A DNA stretch of 64,000 bases from Oribacterium sp. WCC10 (lineage in GTDB: Bacteria; Bacillota; Clostridia; Lachnospirales; Lachnospiraceae), in contig NZ_FOPH01000004.1 of NCBI RefSeq assembly GCF_900113415.1, forward strand, positions 181,152-245,151, given 5' to 3'. The position numbers were made by a program, and so were the translations under genes. Within the stretch, counting starts at the first letter, position 1, and each line of letters opens with the position of its first letter. Of this stretch, positions 1-10,279 are shown piece by piece. The notes under the pieces were generated by a model, which saw only the letters and a program-made list of their open reading frames with translations, did no database searches and was not told the origin of the DNA.

Positions 1-1137
1 AACCTCATCGGGATCATATGCCTTAGTAGCCGTAATCTCTGTCTCATATTCAGGATACGCCGCCATCATAAGACATGTCTTAAAATCCGATTGGGCGGCC
101 ATATTCGCTGACATTATAGGGAGATACAGCTCACGAAAATCAGTATTCCAATTGCTGTATGCCTCGTCATTCCGCTTATCCGTGAACCCATAATATGTTC
201 TAAGCAGTTGGCCAAGATACATTGTTGCTTTGTAAGCACCGACTGCATTTAAGTGAGCATTGGCATCCACAAAGTCAGTATCCCAATTCACCACTCTCGA
301 ATCAAGATTATCACTCTTTTTATCATCCTGCATAAGATCAATAACTCTGACCGATAACTCTTCAGCGAGTTTCATGACACGATTGTCGGCCATCTGATTT
401 TCTTGAGATGCAGGATAAGGAATCCTCATAAAGCAAACCTCGACTCCCGCTTCCCTGCAGATACTCACAAAATTTCTTATGTATTCATCCGCACCTTCTG
501 ACCCTCCGATAGTTATATCAGGATCCACCCTCTTGATCTCCGGTGGAACAGCAACACCGTATCTGACTTCAGAACCATAGTTCGAGTTCATTATGCTCTT
601 ATCAAACGCAAGTCTGGCAGATTCCGGCGTGATTTCATTCCATCTGCTGTGATAAACAGAAAACGGAAATAAAAGTTCCATCTTTTCCTGGGTACTATGT
701 CCTCCGAGCAGATCCTGCACTGCATTAAACTTGGTGATACCGGCAGGATAAGCATCCATTGAATAGTGCATGAAGCTTATGTCCATATATGGCTGATCAA
801 ATGCATACATATCATATATGTCCAGTACAGCGACTTTAGGCTTATGATACTTAAGCGACTGCCTGAGCACCCAGTAGGACATACCGAGTGATGCGGCATG
901 GCCTCCGAGATTGTAGCTTGTAATGCCGTACTTATCCCATAGTTCCATTGGCTGAACACCACTCAATACATGACTGGATCCATAGAAAAGCACATCATAC
1001 TCCTTATGTTCTTCAAAAAACTTTATATATTTTTGCCGGCTTACACCACGAGTTGTAAGCCTGTCACCCAGATACACTCCACCGATGACCAGTGATGCGA
1101 TGATGAGTACCGAGGTAATCTGTTTCCAAATCTTCAT
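1..1137 (-). CDS. SGNH/GDSL-like (AlgJ/DltD-type) secreted protein, 3' end outside window
   Basis: The frame is open from an ATG at 1137 to the window edge (379 codons, no stop), so the C-terminus is missing. An N-terminal signal anchor (about residues 7-24) precedes an extracytoplasmic domain with GSSH at 53-56, the usual nucleophile block of SGNH-type acyl-transfer proteins, and a later HLNAVGA segment that fits the catalytic-His block. It starts 11 bp after the MBOAT gene. MBOAT plus SGNH partner is the classic arrangement for O-acetylation of surface polysaccharide, where the MBOAT exports the acyl group and the SGNH protein transfers it. The substrate is unknown; exopolysaccharide is likely given the EPS genes elsewhere in the window. 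DltD-like D-alanylation is less likely because no dltA or dltC is adjacent. Confidence 0.8.
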   Translation of the reverse strand, partial: MKIWKQITSVLIIASLVIGGVYLGDRLTTRGVSRQKYIKFFEEHKEYDVLFYGSSHVLSGVQPMELWDKYGITSYNLGGHAASLGMSYWVLRQSLKYHKPKVAVLDIYDMYAFDQPYMDISFMHYSMDAYPAGITKFNAVQDLLGGHSTQEKMELLFPFSVYHSRWNEITPESARLAFDKSIMNSNYGSEVRYGVAVPPEIKRVDPDITIGGSEGADEYIRNFVSICREAGVEVCFMRIPYPASQENQMADNRVMKLAEELSVRVIDLMQDDKKSDNLDSRVVNWDTDFVDANAHLNAVGAYKATMYLGQLLRTYYGFTDKRNDEAYSNWNTDFRELYLPIMSANMAAQSDFKTCLMMAAYPEYETEITATKAYDPDEV

Positions 1138-1148
1138 ACCATAGTCCG

Positions 1149-2984
1149 TTAATACTGGAAATATATAAAACTAGAGGCATCATAAGAATTGCCCCAGATA
1201 CCAAAAATCAAAACAAACACTATAGCCGCCGCTATGATAACATCCTTCACAAGCATCGGCTTCTCAAGGATCCATTTTCTCATATTTCCACCGTGATACT
1301 TTACATAATCACTGAGAAGAAGTACCAGACAGCATATAATCAGAAGCCAGAAATTTCTTGCATCAAGCCCAAGGCTGTATATCTCTGAGAAGCTTAAGGT
1401 TCCGGCATCAAAATTAAATCTCACACGATCTATCATCATAAGAGCATCTTTTAGACCTGCCGCCCTAAAAAACAGCCATGCGAAATCAATAAGTATAAAA
1501 GTAATAAATATGCGTACCAGCTTCAGTATACACATACTGAAACTTTTAAGTGTCATCTTGCCTTCTCCTATACGCATACCGAAAAGTCCTGTCCGGAGAT
1601 GTCCTCGTCTTGCCTCCTCGCTCATCCAAGGCATTCCCCCGTCAGCATCATATTCCTCTATCTCATCAAATCTTTCTCTGTTCTGATCGACCACACTCTT
1701 TTCCCATGGGGTAACAACAGAAGTTATAGGTGCTATTGATGTATATATCTTCATGCTTCCGGACATTGCGGGATTTTTCTTAAGGCTGAGAACATTCTTG
1801 TCAAATCCGAAAATTCTGAGAAACAGTGTTCTCACAGGTAAAAGTATTCCGCCGATTATCTGATATAAACCGTTTAGTCCGCCCCAGATAATGTAGCTCC
1901 ATTGACTTCCATGCCAAAGACCGCTGACTATAAATACTACAAGAACATTAAAATAACGTCTCAGAAAGCTGCATCGACTGCCCCCGAGCGGGAAATAAAG
2001 ATAGTCTCTGAACCAGCTTGACAGCGAAATATGCCATCGCCTCCAGAAATCCTGAACCGACACGCTGAAGTACGGACAATCAAAATTCTTCATAAGCCTG
2101 ATGCCAAGCATATTAGCAGCGCCTGTCGCAATGATGGAATAGCCGTAAAAATCGCAATATATCTCAACAGCATAAATCATTGTTGCAAGTACTATAGTCC
2201 AGCCATAAAGCTCATGATAATTTGCATAAACATAATTCACAAGTATCGCCGCCCTGTCAGCTATCACCAGTTTAAGAAAAAAGCCCCAAAGCATAAGCAA
2301 AAAGCCGGAACTCGCTCTTCCAAAATCAAAATCTCTCGGTTTACAGTACTGTGGCAAAAGCGACGGTGCCCTCCCTATAGGACCCGCAAGAATAGTAGGG
2401 AAAAAACTGATGAAAAGAGCATATCTCAGAAAATTTTTCTCTGAAGGTATCTCTTCTCTGTAAACATCGATGAGATATCCTGCTGCCTGAAAAATAAAAA
2501 ACGAAATACCTGCAGGCATGACTACATCAAAATGTCTCAGCTCTATACTGATTCCTAAGTGTCTAAATACCTCTGTAAGATTTGTGATTGCAAAGTCCGA
2601 ATACTTATAGAAGCAAAGTACACTGAATACCAGAATAAGCGCCAGAAACAATACCGCTCTTTTGGTTCTCTCCTTACGTGAAATGTTCTTCTCCACAACA
2701 TTTCTGTGCTTCTTGCTTACCTTTGATTCAAAGTCAGCAGAAATCCTCCCTCTTTCATCAGGATCAGCCCATGTAGCATAAGATCCCCTGCCCAGGATAA
2801 GACCTGCAATATAAGTAATTACCGTCACCCCCAAAAGCAAAAGTCCATACACAGGATTCCAGCTCATATAGAACCAGTAGCTGCTGAACAACAGCCACAG
2901 GTTCTGAAATGCTTTGGGTACAACATAATATATAAGGATCACTATAGGAAAAAAGATAAGAAATCCCAGTGAATTAAAAATCAT
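1149..2984 (-). CDS. MBOAT family membrane-bound O-acyltransferase (AlgI/DltB-like)
   Basis: This 611-aa polytopic membrane protein begins with two hydrophobic segments and carries the MBOAT core: an FWRRWHISLSSWF segment followed by GLWHG, whose His is the family's catalytic residue. Family members move an acyl group, often acetyl, across the membrane for attachment to a polysaccharide or teichoic acid. At 611 aa it is longer than AlgI (about 500). The extra length is a polar, charged loop near residues 395-475, between transmembrane segments. Transcription continues into the SGNH gene 11 bp downstream, so the two probably work together. The gap to ligA is about 130 bp and holds no obvious gene. 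Confidence 0.9.
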   Translation of the reverse strand: MIFNSLGFLIFFPIVILIYYVVPKAFQNLWLLFSSYWFYMSWNPVYGLLLLGVTVITYIAGLILGRGSYATWADPDERGRISADFESKVSKKHRNVVEKNISRKERTKRAVLFLALILVFSVLCFYKYSDFAITNLTEVFRHLGISIELRHFDVVMPAGISFFIFQAAGYLIDVYREEIPSEKNFLRYALFISFFPTILAGPIGRAPSLLPQYCKPRDFDFGRASSGFLLMLWGFFLKLVIADRAAILVNYVYANYHELYGWTIVLATMIYAVEIYCDFYGYSIIATGAANMLGIRLMKNFDCPYFSVSVQDFWRRWHISLSSWFRDYLYFPLGGSRCSFLRRYFNVLVVFIVSGLWHGSQWSYIIWGGLNGLYQIIGGILLPVRTLFLRIFGFDKNVLSLKKNPAMSGSMKIYTSIAPITSVVTPWEKSVVDQNRERFDEIEEYDADGGMPWMSEEARRGHLRTGLFGMRIGEGKMTLKSFSMCILKLVRIFITFILIDFAWLFFRAAGLKDALMMIDRVRFNFDAGTLSFSEIYSLGLDARNFWLLIICCLVLLLSDYVKYHGGNMRKWILEKPMLVKDVIIAAAIVFVLIFGIWGNSYDASSFIYFQY

Positions 2985-3116
2985 AAATTCTCCTGTTTAA
3001 CAATTCATCCGCTTCCTGCTGCTCATCAGCGAGTGGCAAATACTTTTGACACTCACGTCATAACATAGTCCCAAAAGAAACTGCCGCACAAATATGAAAT
3101 ACAGCAAATGCTATGT

Positions 3117-5138
3117 TTATATCTTTCCCTCGAGAATCTTTATAAACTCCTCTTCAGTCACAATAGGTACTCCCAGCTCTTTTGCTTTTTTGTTTTTACC
3201 TGATGTGGAAGTTATATCGTTATTTACAAGATATGCAGTCTTCGCAGAAACCGATCCCGCCGCCCTTCCACCGGCACGTTCAATAAGTTCCTGAAGTTCC
3301 TTACGATTCGAGAAATGTGTAAGTGAACCTGTAATAACAACCGACATTCCTTCAAGCGTCCTGGCTGTCTCCGTATCAGCCTCCTGCTTTACAATATCAA
3401 GCTCCGAAAGCAGCTTATCAAGCTCTGAAAGTTTATCTTCATCCTTAAAATACTTTACGATGTTCTCCGCAAGAACCTGACCTATGCCATCAATCTCCAT
3501 GAGTTCGGATACATCAGCATTTTTAAGCTTATCAATATCATCTCCAAAGAAACGACACAACACTTTGGCATTGGCAAGTCCTATTCCGGCAATGCCAAGT
3601 CCGTACACCACTCTGTAAAGTTCTGTATGACTTGACTTTAAAGCTGCCGCAAAAAGATTCTCATAACTCTTCTCTCCAAAACCATCCAGGGCTACAATCT
3701 GGCTTCTATACTTATCAAGATGGAAAATGTCACTATATGTATGTATAAATCCATGACCGATAAACTTTTCCAAAGTCTGATCACTGAGTCCATCTACATT
3801 TAGCGCATCTCTACTTACAAAAAGCGAGAAGTTTTTAAGTTTCTTTGCAGGGCACTCAGGATTCGGGCAATAGAGGAATCTGGCCTCACCCTCAGCTTTG
3901 ATCTCTGTTTCATGTCCGCATGCAGGACACATCCTGATCGGCTCAAGCTTTCCGGATCTTGTAAGGTTATCAGCTATCTGAGGGATGATCATATTAGCCT
4001 TATATACCGTTATATGATCACCTATACCCAGTTCCATATCCTCACAATACGAGACATTATGAAGACTTGCTCTTGTAACCGTAGTTCCCTCAAGCTCTAC
4101 CGGATCAAATATAGCCACCGGATTGATAAGGCCTGTACGGCTGGGAGACCACTCAACTTCCCTGAGCACCGTCTCTGCCTGCTCATCACTCCATTTGAAA
4201 GCGATGGCATTTCTCGGGAACTTTGCAGTACGCCCAAGGCTAAGACCGTAAGCAATATCTTCATATATAAGAACAAGTCCGTCTGACGGAAAATCATTGG
4301 TCTTTATCTCTTCAGAAAACCACTTCACAGTTTCGGCAATATTGTCCTTTGTAACTTTCTTGTAGGCAACTACATCGAATCCCTGATTTTTCAGAAAAAT
4401 GTATTGTGCCTCTCTGGAATTGTCAAAATTTACGGGTTCTCCGTCGGAAGATACAGCACTTACAAGCGCAAATGCCATCAGATTCACATGACGTGATTTT
4501 GTAACATTGGCATCCAGCTGTCTGACTGAACCCGAGCAAAGATTTCTGGGGTTTTTATACTTTGCATCCGCATCAGATATTGTTTCATTGATCTTTGTAA
4601 ACTCCGAGTAGGTAATGATAGCTTCACCTCGGAGAATAAGCTCTCCCTTGAAGCTTATCCTTGTAGGTACATTATCAAATGCTCTTGCATTCTGAGTTAC
4701 GACCTCTCCTATCTCTCCGTTACCTCTTGTCACGGCTTTTTTAAGTTCTCCGTCTTTATATGTGAGAACAACTGTCAGTCCATCCATTTTCCAGCTTAGA
4801 AGTCCTTCCTTATCTCCCAGCCAGGAAGCCAGCTCATCCACAGATTTTGTTTTGTCCAAAGACAGCATCGGGCTCTTATGCGGTTCCTTTGGAAGTTCAG
4901 AGAGAACTTCGAAACCTACCCTCTGTGTCGGAGAGCCGCTTAGAACAACCCCTGTCTTCTTCTCAAGTGCCTCCAGCTCATCATAGAGCCTGTCATACTC
5001 AAAATTGGACATGATCTCATTGCCATCAACATAATATACTCTCGCAGCTTCATTGAGGGTTTTGACCAGTTCCTTCATACGTTCAGTATCCACTGGTTCT
5101 GTCTTCTGTTGATTCATGTTCAATGTTAATGCCTCCAT
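3117..5138 (-). CDS. ligA: NAD-dependent DNA ligase LigA
   Basis: The 673-aa length matches bacterial LigA. It seals nicks in duplex DNA using NAD+ as adenylate donor. The adenylation motif KMDG has the nucleophilic Lys at about 117. It follows an N-terminal Ia domain with the YDRLYDEL segment, and is followed by the OB fold, a four-Cys zinc finger (CPAC...CPNPECP), helix-hairpin-helix repeats (GLGIAGIGLANA, IDGIGQVLAENI) and a C-terminal BRCT domain (about 595-673). The first ATG is taken as start. An ATG seven codons later is also possible, because GGAGG lies within those codons. No truncation or missing catalytic residue is evident. Confidence 0.97.
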   Translation of the reverse strand: MEALTLNMNQQKTEPVDTERMKELVKTLNEAARVYYVDGNEIMSNFEYDRLYDELEALEKKTGVVLSGSPTQRVGFEVLSELPKEPHKSPMLSLDKTKSVDELASWLGDKEGLLSWKMDGLTVVLTYKDGELKKAVTRGNGEIGEVVTQNARAFDNVPTRISFKGELILRGEAIITYSEFTKINETISDADAKYKNPRNLCSGSVRQLDANVTKSRHVNLMAFALVSAVSSDGEPVNFDNSREAQYIFLKNQGFDVVAYKKVTKDNIAETVKWFSEEIKTNDFPSDGLVLIYEDIAYGLSLGRTAKFPRNAIAFKWSDEQAETVLREVEWSPSRTGLINPVAIFDPVELEGTTVTRASLHNVSYCEDMELGIGDHITVYKANMIIPQIADNLTRSGKLEPIRMCPACGHETEIKAEGEARFLYCPNPECPAKKLKNFSLFVSRDALNVDGLSDQTLEKFIGHGFIHTYSDIFHLDKYRSQIVALDGFGEKSYENLFAAALKSSHTELYRVVYGLGIAGIGLANAKVLCRFFGDDIDKLKNADVSELMEIDGIGQVLAENIVKYFKDEDKLSELDKLLSELDIVKQEADTETARTLEGMSVVITGSLTHFSNRKELQELIERAGGRAAGSVSAKTAYLVNNDITSTSGKNKKAKELGVPIVTEEEFIKILEGKI

Positions 5139-5284
5139 TACCTGTTATTTCATCCAAAGCTAAGCTTTAATGCTTTCCAATATCTCTTTTTATTCATGTC
5201 ATGCCCGGTCATAATAATCTCAGATCTTTTCTAACATGACTGATCCGGTATCGTTGATCCGGGCATCCTATATATTGTCATGAC

Positions 5285-6115
5285 TCAAAAGTCGATATCA
5301 TCAGTCAGTTCACTGAGTTCTATCTCTCTGTACTGACCTGTTTTAAGACCGCCTAAAGTCAGATTCATTATACGAATGCGTTTAAGCTTTTTAACTGTAT
5401 ACCCAAATGTCTTGCACATCCTTCTGATCTGCCTGTTCAATCCCTGTGTGATTACGATATGGAACTCATGCTGTCTTTTGGCTGCAGGCAGTGTCATATC
5501 CTGCCACACCTCACACGGGCGTGTTGTAACATCAAGTTCCTGAATATATACACCATCAGCCAGTTTATCAAGGAATTCCTTAGTCAGAGCCTTGTCCGTA
5601 GTAACTACATATTCCTTCTCATGGAAATTACGAGCCCTGTTTATTCGGTTTACCAGATCTCCCTGATTGGTAAGAAGTATCAAACCCTCTGATTCCTTGT
5701 CCAGTCTTCCGATCGGATACACTCTGTAAGGATATTTTATCGCATCTATAATATTTGGTGCCTTGTCCTTATCCGAAGTTGTGCAGACTATTCCTCTCGG
5801 CTTATTATATGCAAGCAGCACAGGCTTTGGTTTATCATAGTCCTGACCCGCTCTTGAAAGCTGCTCACCATATCTTGTACTCATCTTTCTTGACTCTGTT
5901 TCCACCAGATAACGCTCTTCAGGATTCTTTATATTAGCTTTTAATGCATGTGGATTGACACATATTCCATCCAGTTCTATAGAGTCTTCCTCTGTAACCT
6001 GCTGACCCATCTCAACAGGTTTACCATTCACGGTTATTCTCCCTGCTTCCACAAGACGATCCGCCTCACGACGCGAACAAACACCAAGTTCAGATAATCT
6101 TTTATTTATTCTCAT
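5285..6115 (-). CDS. rluF: 23S rRNA pseudouridine synthase, RluF/RsuA family
   Basis: This 276-aa protein has an N-terminal S4 RNA-binding domain (MRINKRLSELGVCSRREADR) and an RsuA/RluB/E/F catalytic domain with GRLDKESEGL, whose Asp is the uridine-isomerising residue. The GLNRQIRRMC block is also typical. The LDKESEGL and QIRRMCKTFGY wording resembles RluF (E. coli U2604) more than RsuA, but the exact target cannot be set from sequence. An AAAGGA Shine-Dalgarno lies just before the ATG at 6115, and the queA stop is 15 bp upstream, so the two tRNA/rRNA modification genes probably share a transcript. Confidence 0.9.
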   Translation of the reverse strand: MRINKRLSELGVCSRREADRLVEAGRITVNGKPVEMGQQVTEEDSIELDGICVNPHALKANIKNPEERYLVETESRKMSTRYGEQLSRAGQDYDKPKPVLLAYNKPRGIVCTTSDKDKAPNIIDAIKYPYRVYPIGRLDKESEGLILLTNQGDLVNRINRARNFHEKEYVVTTDKALTKEFLDKLADGVYIQELDVTTRPCEVWQDMTLPAAKRQHEFHIVITQGLNRQIRRMCKTFGYTVKKLKRIRIMNLTLGGLKTGQYREIELSELTDDIDF

Positions 6116-6130
6116 TTTTATCCTTTGTTT

Positions 6131-7177
6131 TTAAACTTTATCATTTTTGAAATCTGCGAAGAAACATGCATCACCAAAGCTGAAGAAACGATACTTTTCC
6201 TTAACAGCAGCATTGTAGGCATTCAAAACATGCTCTCTTCCTGCAAATGCTGACACCAGCATAACAAGTGTAGACTCAGGAAGGTGGAAGTTTGTGATAA
6301 GTGCATCCATACACTTGAATTTATAGCCCGGATAAATGAAAATATTTGTCCATCCGGAAGTTGCAGGGATTGTTCCATCCGGAAGCGCTGCAGACTCTAT
6401 AGTTCTGCATGATGTTGTACCTGTACAGATAACTCTGTGTCCTTCAGCATGAGCTTTGTTGATCTTATCCGCCTCTGACTGCTCTACTATATAGAACTCG
6501 CTGTGCATATGGTGTTCTTCTATCTTGTCAGCCTTTACTGGTCTGAATGTACCAAGACCTACATGAAGAGTTACATGCGCAATCTCTACTCCCTTGTCCC
6601 GCACAGCCTGAAGAAGTTCATTTGTCCAGTGAAGACCGGCTGTTGGAGCCGCTGCTGAACCGTCATTCTTGGCATATACTGTATTATATCTTTCTCTTTC
6701 TTTTAACTGATGATGAATATATGGAGGGATAGGCATTTCTCCCAGTTTATCCAGAACCTCTTCCCAGATTCCTTCAAATTCAAAACGAATGATTCGATTT
6801 CCATCATCTATGGTATCAATAACCTCACCCTTTAAGAGCCCGTCACCGAAATCCACTCTAGCGCCGTTTCTCATCTTCTTGCCGGGTTTTACCAGACACT
6901 CCCAGTCAGTTGCTGATTTTCTTTGAAGAAGCAGTACCTCTATGTGAGCTCCTGTCTCTTCCTTAACGCCATGTAGTCTTGCAGGGATTACTTTGGTATC
7001 ATTTATAACAAGGCAATCACCCTTGTGTAGATAATCAATTATATTATAAAAATGCTTATGCTCGATATCCCCTGTGTTTTTATCAACAAGAAGCAGTCTC
7101 GAATCTGAACGCTTCTCAAGAGGATCCTGTGCAATTAATTCTTCCGGTAAATCATAATAAAAATCTTTTGTTTCCAT
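6131..7177 (-). CDS. queA: tRNA preQ1(34) S-adenosylmethionine ribosyltransferase-isomerase QueA
   Basis: QueA transfers and isomerises the ribosyl moiety of SAM onto preQ1-tRNA to give epoxyqueuosine, the penultimate queuosine step. The protein shows the family landmarks: N-terminal [33 protein letters not shown], and near the C-terminus [18 protein letters not shown]. The frame stays open to a TTG at 7228, but [14 protein letters not shown] is the usual QueA N-terminus, and an ATG at 7177 preceded by a GAGAG stretch is preferred. That gives about 348 aa, normal for QueA. No queuosine salvage or synthesis partner is visible nearby. Confidence 0.95.
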   Translation of the reverse strand: METKDFYYDLPEELIAQDPLEKRSDSRLLLVDKNTGDIEHKHFYNIIDYLHKGDCLVINDTKVIPARLHGVKEETGAHIEVLLLQRKSATDWECLVKPGKKMRNGARVDFGDGLLKGEVIDTIDDGNRIIRFEFEGIWEEVLDKLGEMPIPPYIHHQLKERERYNTVYAKNDGSAAAPTAGLHWTNELLQAVRDKGVEIAHVTLHVGLGTFRPVKADKIEEHHMHSEFYIVEQSEADKINKAHAEGHRVICTGTTSCRTIESAALPDGTIPATSGWTNIFIYPGYKFKCMDALITNFHLPESTLVMLVSAFAGREHVLNAYNAAVKEKYRFFSFGDACFFADFKNDKV

Positions 7178-7329
7178 TTTATTCTCTCTGTTTCTAAATA
7201 TTAATCTATTTGCTATTACTGCGTCCAAAGGATTATGTCTGTGAGACGCAGCATTTATTCCTCTGCATATCTTATCTGCTGCAAATTCAATCTATTATAT
7301 ACCACAAGCCTTGAACATGCCACATTAAA

Positions 7330-7361
7330 ACAGGCATGATTCCTATTGGAACCATGCCTGT
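7330..7361 (-). terminator. Rho-independent terminator after the 354-aa membrane protein gene
   Basis: Nine-base arms ACAGGCATG/CATGCCTGT are extended inward by TTCC/GGAA pairs and followed on the minus strand by TTTTA. The hairpin lies about 50 bp past the stop at 7411, so it ends the two-gene unit 9505-7411 before queA. Confidence 0.8.
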
Positions 7362-7410
7362 CTGTGAATTGTTTTACCTAAAGGCTTAAATCCCCATCTG
7401 CCATCGTGAT

Positions 7411-8475
7411 TTATTGCCCATTTGAAGTTGCCTCTGATGAAATCTGAACCTCACTCTGTGCCACTGGCTCTACCGAAGAGGCATTTGTTTCTGTATCTGT
7501 AGATGCCATCGATGCATCTGTTTCTGCCGACGTCGAATCAGTTATCTCAGCTGTATCTCCATTAGAAGCGGACTCCTCCGCACCGGATGTTACATCATCG
7601 CCGTCAACAGTAATAAGCGAAACCTGACTATCGATTTTCTCTTTACTGTCAGTATATATACGACCACTCTGGAAAGCATCGTATATAACAGAAAGCCTCT
7701 CGTCATTTGTTATAGCCTGAAGAAGCTGTGAATTGCTGGTGTTGATAAGTTCCTGAACTTCCTCGTGATTTGTTATATATTCGTTTACGAACTTTGTCTG
7801 CTCAGGTGTAAGATTCTCTACTATTTCAAACTGGTTTGAGTCATTTACCTTTATATAACAGTACATGATCCCCGGTGCCAATGTTGATACACGCCTGAAC
7901 TTAATATTGTATGTCACAAATACAAGCTTGGAATTCTCTTCCAGTGCACTTACTGCATACTGTCTGATATCCTGAAATGACTCTATATATCCCGCCTGTG
8001 TCTCAAGTTGTGACTTGAGAAGTGCCTTCTGTTCATCAGTCTGATTTGTCACACCTGTAATCTCATAAAGCTTATCAGTATCAGCCTCAAGTCTTGCATT
8101 AAAATACCCCTCAAAAAATGATGTCAGATACTCATCATAATATGCCCGTACTATAGTCGGATCTTCTGTTTCTGCCATACTTTCGGTTTCAACATCTTCA
8201 CTTGATTCCACAGCGATAGTTTCAGTTACTACGGAATCAGTTTCTTTCACATCAGTTTCAACCGGGTCCTTATCAAGGATGACTATCACGATCATAAGTA
8301 TGATTATCACAATCGGTATAGTCACAAGACCTTTAAGTTCTTCCCAATCCAGGACAAATCCTTTGTGCATTGCTGTATTTCTACGACCTGTTCTGGTTGG
8401 CTCTGCGACCTCTTCGACAGTCTTCTCTTTTAATGCCTTGTTTACGTCATCAAGGTCTCTAAGCTTTTTATCCAT
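7411..8475 (-). CDS. Single-pass membrane protein with extracytoplasmic domain, function unknown
   Basis: This 354-aa protein has a polar cytoplasmic N-terminus (about 1-48), one very hydrophobic segment (about 49-67, IVIIILMIVIVILDKD), an acidic Glu/Thr linker, a folded-looking region (about 105-265), and a low-complexity Ser/Thr/Glu tail. The middle region has no catalytic signature I recognise; its length and secondary-structure feel resemble NTF2/SnoaL-like accessory domains, but this is a guess. Its ATG overlaps the upstream cell-wall-binding gene by 8 bp, so the two are translationally coupled and their products probably act together at the envelope. Confidence 0.8.
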   Translation of the reverse strand: MDKKLRDLDDVNKALKEKTVEEVAEPTRTGRRNTAMHKGFVLDWEELKGLVTIPIVIIILMIVIVILDKDPVETDVKETDSVVTETIAVESSEDVETESMAETEDPTIVRAYYDEYLTSFFEGYFNARLEADTDKLYEITGVTNQTDEQKALLKSQLETQAGYIESFQDIRQYAVSALEENSKLVFVTYNIKFRRVSTLAPGIMYCYIKVNDSNQFEIVENLTPEQTKFVNEYITNHEEVQELINTSNSQLLQAITNDERLSVIYDAFQSGRIYTDSKEKIDSQVSLITVDGDDVTSGAEESASNGDTAEITDSTSAETDASMASTDTETNASSVEPVAQSEVQISSEATSNGQ

Positions 8476-9505
8476 TAGTTAATGCTCCATCCGCTCCGAA
8501 ATAATGTCCCTCAACAGTTGTATTTTCAACTCTTGCACCATTTCTGTCAATATAATAGTATTTCCCGTCGACCGCTATAAGACCGGGTCCCTGCAATTCT
8601 CCACTTGACGGACTGAAATAGTAATATCTACCGTTAATCAGATTCCAGCCTGTAACCATCACAGCATTAGGTCCGACATATCGCCATTTTTGATTTGACT
8701 CTAGAACCCATGTGTTTACCTCCAGATATCCTGATTTATTGAAGTGATAGTACTTGCCATCAATTTGACGCCAACAGCTGACAGGATATGTTCCATCATC
8801 ATAAAGATACCACATGCCGTTACTTTCAAACTGCCATCCGGTATTGGCATATGTAAACGCAGTTACCTTCATGGTATTTACAACATTAGAGGATGAACTG
8901 TAAACATTATCCAAGGTCGGATTCATTGCATTTGGATCACTTAATGTAGTAAGCCCGGCTGCGGCAAGATTTCCTCCGGTAGGTCCATAGGAAGCTGTAT
9001 TATATACAGTCCCGTTATTAAGATACGCAGTATTTGTACCTGTATAATCGGTTGTATATATAACCGTTCCTGTTGAACTGGGAATTACCGCAGATCGTCC
9101 TGAAGAACCTGAGCCTCCCGGAGATTTACCCCCATCGCTGATATCAGAACTTGTTACTGTTATAGTTTCACTATCAGCTGACCAGCTATGCCACTTATTA
9201 TTTACATCCTTCGCCCTTACTTTAGCATAGTAATATCCTTTATTACTAATAGTGAAGTCTGCGCTGCTCTCATCAGCATCAACTGTTGCACTTCTATAGC
9301 TTGAACCTGAAGAATTGCCCTTCTTAACTACACTCACCTGATACTTATCTACACCATCAAAATCAGCAGGTGACCATGAAACTGTAATTTCGTTTCCACT
9401 TTGTTCTATACTGACTCCTGTCGGCGCATCAGATGCCAATGCGGATACTGATGACCATATAGATAAAACCGCAGCAAGTATCAATACTTTACCAGATAAC
9501 TTCAT
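8468..9505 (-). CDS. Secreted Fn3 and cell-wall-binding-repeat protein
   Basis: This 345-aa protein has a signal peptide ending near ALA-SDAP (residues 23-25). A fibronectin type III-like domain follows (about 27-120, with ITVSWSPADFDGVDKYQVSV). Next comes a Gly/Ser linker and four to five choline-binding-type aromatic repeats (WYLYDDGTYPVSCWRQIDG, KYYHFNKSGYLEVNTW, GRYYYFSPSSGELQG, KYYYIDRNG) at about 225-340. These repeats normally hold proteins non-covalently to teichoic acid or peptidoglycan. No enzymatic domain is seen, so a structural or adhesive role is inferred. A strong TAAAGGGGGATAT Shine-Dalgarno precedes the ATG. The gene is coupled to the downstream membrane protein. Confidence 0.85.
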   Translation of the reverse strand: MKLSGKVLILAAVLSIWSSVSALASDAPTGVSIEQSGNEITVSWSPADFDGVDKYQVSVVKKGNSSGSSYRSATVDADESSADFTISNKGYYYAKVRAKDVNNKWHSWSADSETITVTSSDISDGGKSPGGSGSSGRSAVIPSSTGTVIYTTDYTGTNTAYLNNGTVYNTASYGPTGGNLAAAGLTTLSDPNAMNPTLDNVYSSSSNVVNTMKVTAFTYANTGWQFESNGMWYLYDDGTYPVSCWRQIDGKYYHFNKSGYLEVNTWVLESNQKWRYVGPNAVMVTGWNLINGRYYYFSPSSGELQGPGLIAVDGKYYYIDRNGARVENTTVEGHYFGADGALTNG

Positions 9506-9685
9506 ATATCCCCCTTTAATTTTAGGAAATCATATCAATGCAACTTATAATTAACAGCATTTAACACTGATATATAAACTGTATTGTTCCTTTAATCTTC
9601 TATTTTAAAATATCAACATTATATTTAATATTCATCCCATTTAAACAATCACAGAAATTAATTATTCTTTACTTATAATATGGCT

Positions 9686-10258
9686 TCATATTATATGATT
9701 ATCGTCTTCAGGCTGTTGGAAATTATTAGCAGAAAAATCATAATCAGGATCTATATAAACATTATGGTTTTCCATACCGGTATACAACCCCTCTTCCGGA
9801 TTACCCAGATATCTGTCATCGCCTAATGCTAAAATCATCAAAAATATATATGGAAATATCTTTGTTCCTACTCCAAAGGCAATTCCATGACCAAATTTCC
9901 TGGCCAGATTAATATATAGGAATAATGTAAATATAAACAAAACTAAACTCAAACCAGCGCCAACCGTGCTTGTAATGTTATCACCTTGAATCCTCAATCT
10001 TTTAATGAATTCACATACAATTGTTAGGATCTCAATAATAAGAAATAACCAAAAATAATCCTTCTTCCACGCAAGTTTAAACATACAATAATCAGAATAG
10101 AATGGAATAAGTGCAGACCATCCCGGAATACCGGCTTTTTCAAATATTTTCCATCTGGCAAAAATCTCTATAGCAAGAAGAGCAAGAAGAAAAATCAAAA
10201 ATATAATCATTACGATTAACAGACCACCCATTAGTGTAACTAAACCATAATCTGACAT
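9686..10258 (-). CDS. DUF5684-like polytopic membrane protein
   Basis: About 190 aa. It has an N-terminal hydrophobic segment (about 8-35), then RWKIFEKAGIPGWSALIPFYS, a Trp-containing amphipathic motif shared by DUF5684-type proteins. Two or three further transmembrane segments follow (YFWLFLIIEIL, GLSLVLFIFTLFLYINL, KIFPYIFLMIL), then LARKFGHGIAFGVG and a short polar tail ending in GDDRYLG plus an acidic extension. A longer frame exists upstream, but AAGGGGG sits directly before the ATG at 10258, which decides the start. Function is unknown; such proteins are often found beside secreted or envelope genes. It lies 180 bp upstream of the Fn3 protein and may be a separate transcript. Confidence 0.8.
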   Translation of the reverse strand: MSDYGLVTLMGGLLIVMIIFLIFLLALLAIEIFARWKIFEKAGIPGWSALIPFYSDYCMFKLAWKKDYFWLFLIIEILTIVCEFIKRLRIQGDNITSTVGAGLSLVLFIFTLFLYINLARKFGHGIAFGVGTKIFPYIFLMILALGDDRYLGNPEEGLYTGMENHNVYIDPDYDFSANNFQQPEDDNHII

Positions 10259-10279
10259 TAATTCCCCCTTAAGAAACAT

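Noticed and set aside
5200..5273. ATGCCCGG/CCGGGCAT pair between rluF and ligA
   Set aside because: Arms are over 50 bp apart with no U-run; too weak to call a terminator or riboswitch.
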